Below, piece after piece: positions 29,935 to 30,552 of a stretch of DNA of 30,552 nucleotides; position 1 is the first letter of the stretch; each line of letters starts with the position of its first letter. Location of the stretch: positions 1 to 30,552 of IMG/VR virus record IMGVR_UViG_3300042345_000078. One strand, written 5' to 3'. The translations under genes and the position numbers were made by a program. Source of the stretch: a virus. The notes beneath the pieces were generated by a model. That model was not told the DNA's origin, searched no databases, and was given only the letters and a program-made list of their open reading frames with translations.

Positions 29935-30093
29935 TTACTGTGCAAAGTAGTTAGCAGCAATATCCTTCTTCTTCTCCTCAAGTTTTTCCATAGCCTTTTC
30001 TTGGAGAGCGGCAAGAAGATGCTCTTTCATTTCTGAAAGATTGTTCTCAAGGATATTGTCAAGAGCCTCATTAATGTGTTCTTTGGTATCCAT
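29935..30093 (-). CDS. Nested in-frame product: gp67-like core protein (52 aa)
   Basis: An internal ATG at 30093 has AAGGAA seven bases upstream, in a leader (AAGGAAACTAAAATG) identical to that of gp23. The product MDTKEHINEALDNILENNLS plus EMKEHLLAALQEKAMEKLEEKKKDIAANYFAQ is a single charged helix, like short prohead core proteins. It would be made alongside, or instead of, the longer protein from 30522. Confidence 0.6.
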   Translation of the reverse strand: MDTKEHINEALDNILENNLSEMKEHLLAALQEKAMEKLEEKKKDIAANYFAQ

Positions 30094-30522
30094 TTTAGTT
30101 TCCTTTTTTAGGTTTTCATAAACCGTTTGTCCCTTTTTACCACCGGGATCGACAATGATATCTGGCTTGTTTGACTTTTCTTTATTCAAACGAGCAGAAT
30201 GCTTATGATGTGGTGTGAAGTAAGGCATCCAAGCCTCACTCTTAACAGGTTTAACCTTATTTACGTTAGCACCACCCTGCTTTGAATCCTTATAGGTATC
30301 ATCTTTGTCATCGTTCTTTGTGGTAGTTGGCTTAGGCTTCTTACCATAGAACTTTGCTCTACGACTAACATCACCAAAGCGATCATATGGATGACCGATT
30401 GATGCCCAACCTTCCTCAACAGGAACACAGTTAGGAACCATCTTACCGCCTTTTTTCTTTAGACCTTTGGCAGTATAACCTTTCCAGCAGGCGTCTTTAA
30501 GGTCGTTCTTTTCTTCGTTCAT
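29935..30522 (-). CDS. ACWKGY-module protein fused to a core-protein-like C terminus (195 aa)
   Basis: The N terminus has DACWKGYTAKGLKKKGGKMVPNCVP (11-35), a short module common in phage structural proteins. A Lys/Thr/Asp-rich linker follows, then MPYFTPHHKHSARLNKEKS, and the helical end KEHINEALDNILENNLSEMK typical of prohead core proteins. AAAGGA is seven bases before ATG 30522. However, the frame stays open to the window edge (KAYDFVKGKK before this Met), so a start outside the window is also possible. The C-terminal third can be made separately from ATG 30093. Confidence 0.65.
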   Translation of the reverse strand: MNEEKNDLKDACWKGYTAKGLKKKGGKMVPNCVPVEEGWASIGHPYDRFGDVSRRAKFYGKKPKPTTTKNDDKDDTYKDSKQGGANVNKVKPVKSEAWMPYFTPHHKHSARLNKEKSNKPDIIVDPGGKKGQTVYENLKKETKMDTKEHINEALDNILENNLSEMKEHLLAALQEKAMEKLEEKKKDIAANYFAQ

Positions 30523-30552
30523 CTTTTTTCCTTTAACAAAGTCGTATGCTTT

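Noticed and set aside
1-30552. CRISPR array, insertion sequence, integrase or attachment site
   Set aside because: No regularly spaced repeats, transposase, integrase or flanking direct repeats were seen; the layout is that of a lytic myovirus.

Overview
The window is a stretch of a T4-superfamily (Straboviridae-like or cyanophage-like) myovirus genome. Every convincing protein gene lies on the minus strand, so transcription runs from base 30552 towards base 1. The core is recognisable by protein sequence and by order: capsid genes (gp67/68-like, gp21, gp22, gp23), uvsY-uvsW, the late sigma gp55, gp47/gp46, the clamp gp45, the clamp loader gp44/gp62 and regA. Hsp20, a CobS-type AAA+ protein and several conserved hypotheticals resemble T4-like phages of cyanobacteria and alphaproteobacteria rather than enteric T4. 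The host is not shown directly. A proteobacterial, perhaps alphaproteobacterial, host is an inference.

Layout from right to left (the direction of transcription). 30522-23210: head and tail genes, namely an ACWKGY protein with a nested core-protein start, a 503-residue glycine-zipper protein, a 165-residue structural candidate, a gp67/68-like core protein, protease gp21, scaffold gp22, capsid gp23 (with a strong terminator) and a gp19-like tube protein. 23158-18693: uvsY, uvsW, conserved small genes, sigma factor gp55. 18629-14018: gp47, a complete FtsH protease, gp46. 14015-5261: an accessory block inserted between the gp46 and gp45 regions, with small ORFs, two methyltransferases, a VWA/zincin CobT-like protein and its CobS-like AAA+ partner, a small winged-helix-like protein, a glycosyltransferase, a homing-endonuclease-like zinc-finger protein and a dNMP kinase. 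4656-1676: replication clamp, DsbA-like protein, clamp loader, RegA. 1660-1: dUTPase, PAAR spike tip, Hsp20 (cut by the window edge).

Two promoter classes can be read. Early-type promoters have TTGAC(A/G), a 17-18 bp spacer and TATAAT or TATACT, and precede hsp20, the winged-helix gene, cobS, the cobT-like gene, gp47 and uvsY. T4 late-type boxes (TATAAATA and GCTAAATA variants) lie before ftsH, the tube gene and gp22 and inside the 503-residue gene; they fit the gp55 sigma encoded here. Many genes overlap by 1-4 bases (ATGA or TAATG), implying translational coupling.

The most interesting signals are: a ROSE-like RNA thermometer in the hsp20 leader; a full-length phage FtsH between the two subunits of the Mre11/Rad50-like nuclease; a CobS/CobT-like ATPase-metallopeptidase pair; an isolated consensus promoter on the opposite strand driving a structured RNA that contains an anti-Shine-Dalgarno sequence; interlocked 12-bp inverted repeats at the winged-helix promoter; and an in-frame extension after the cobS stop codon.
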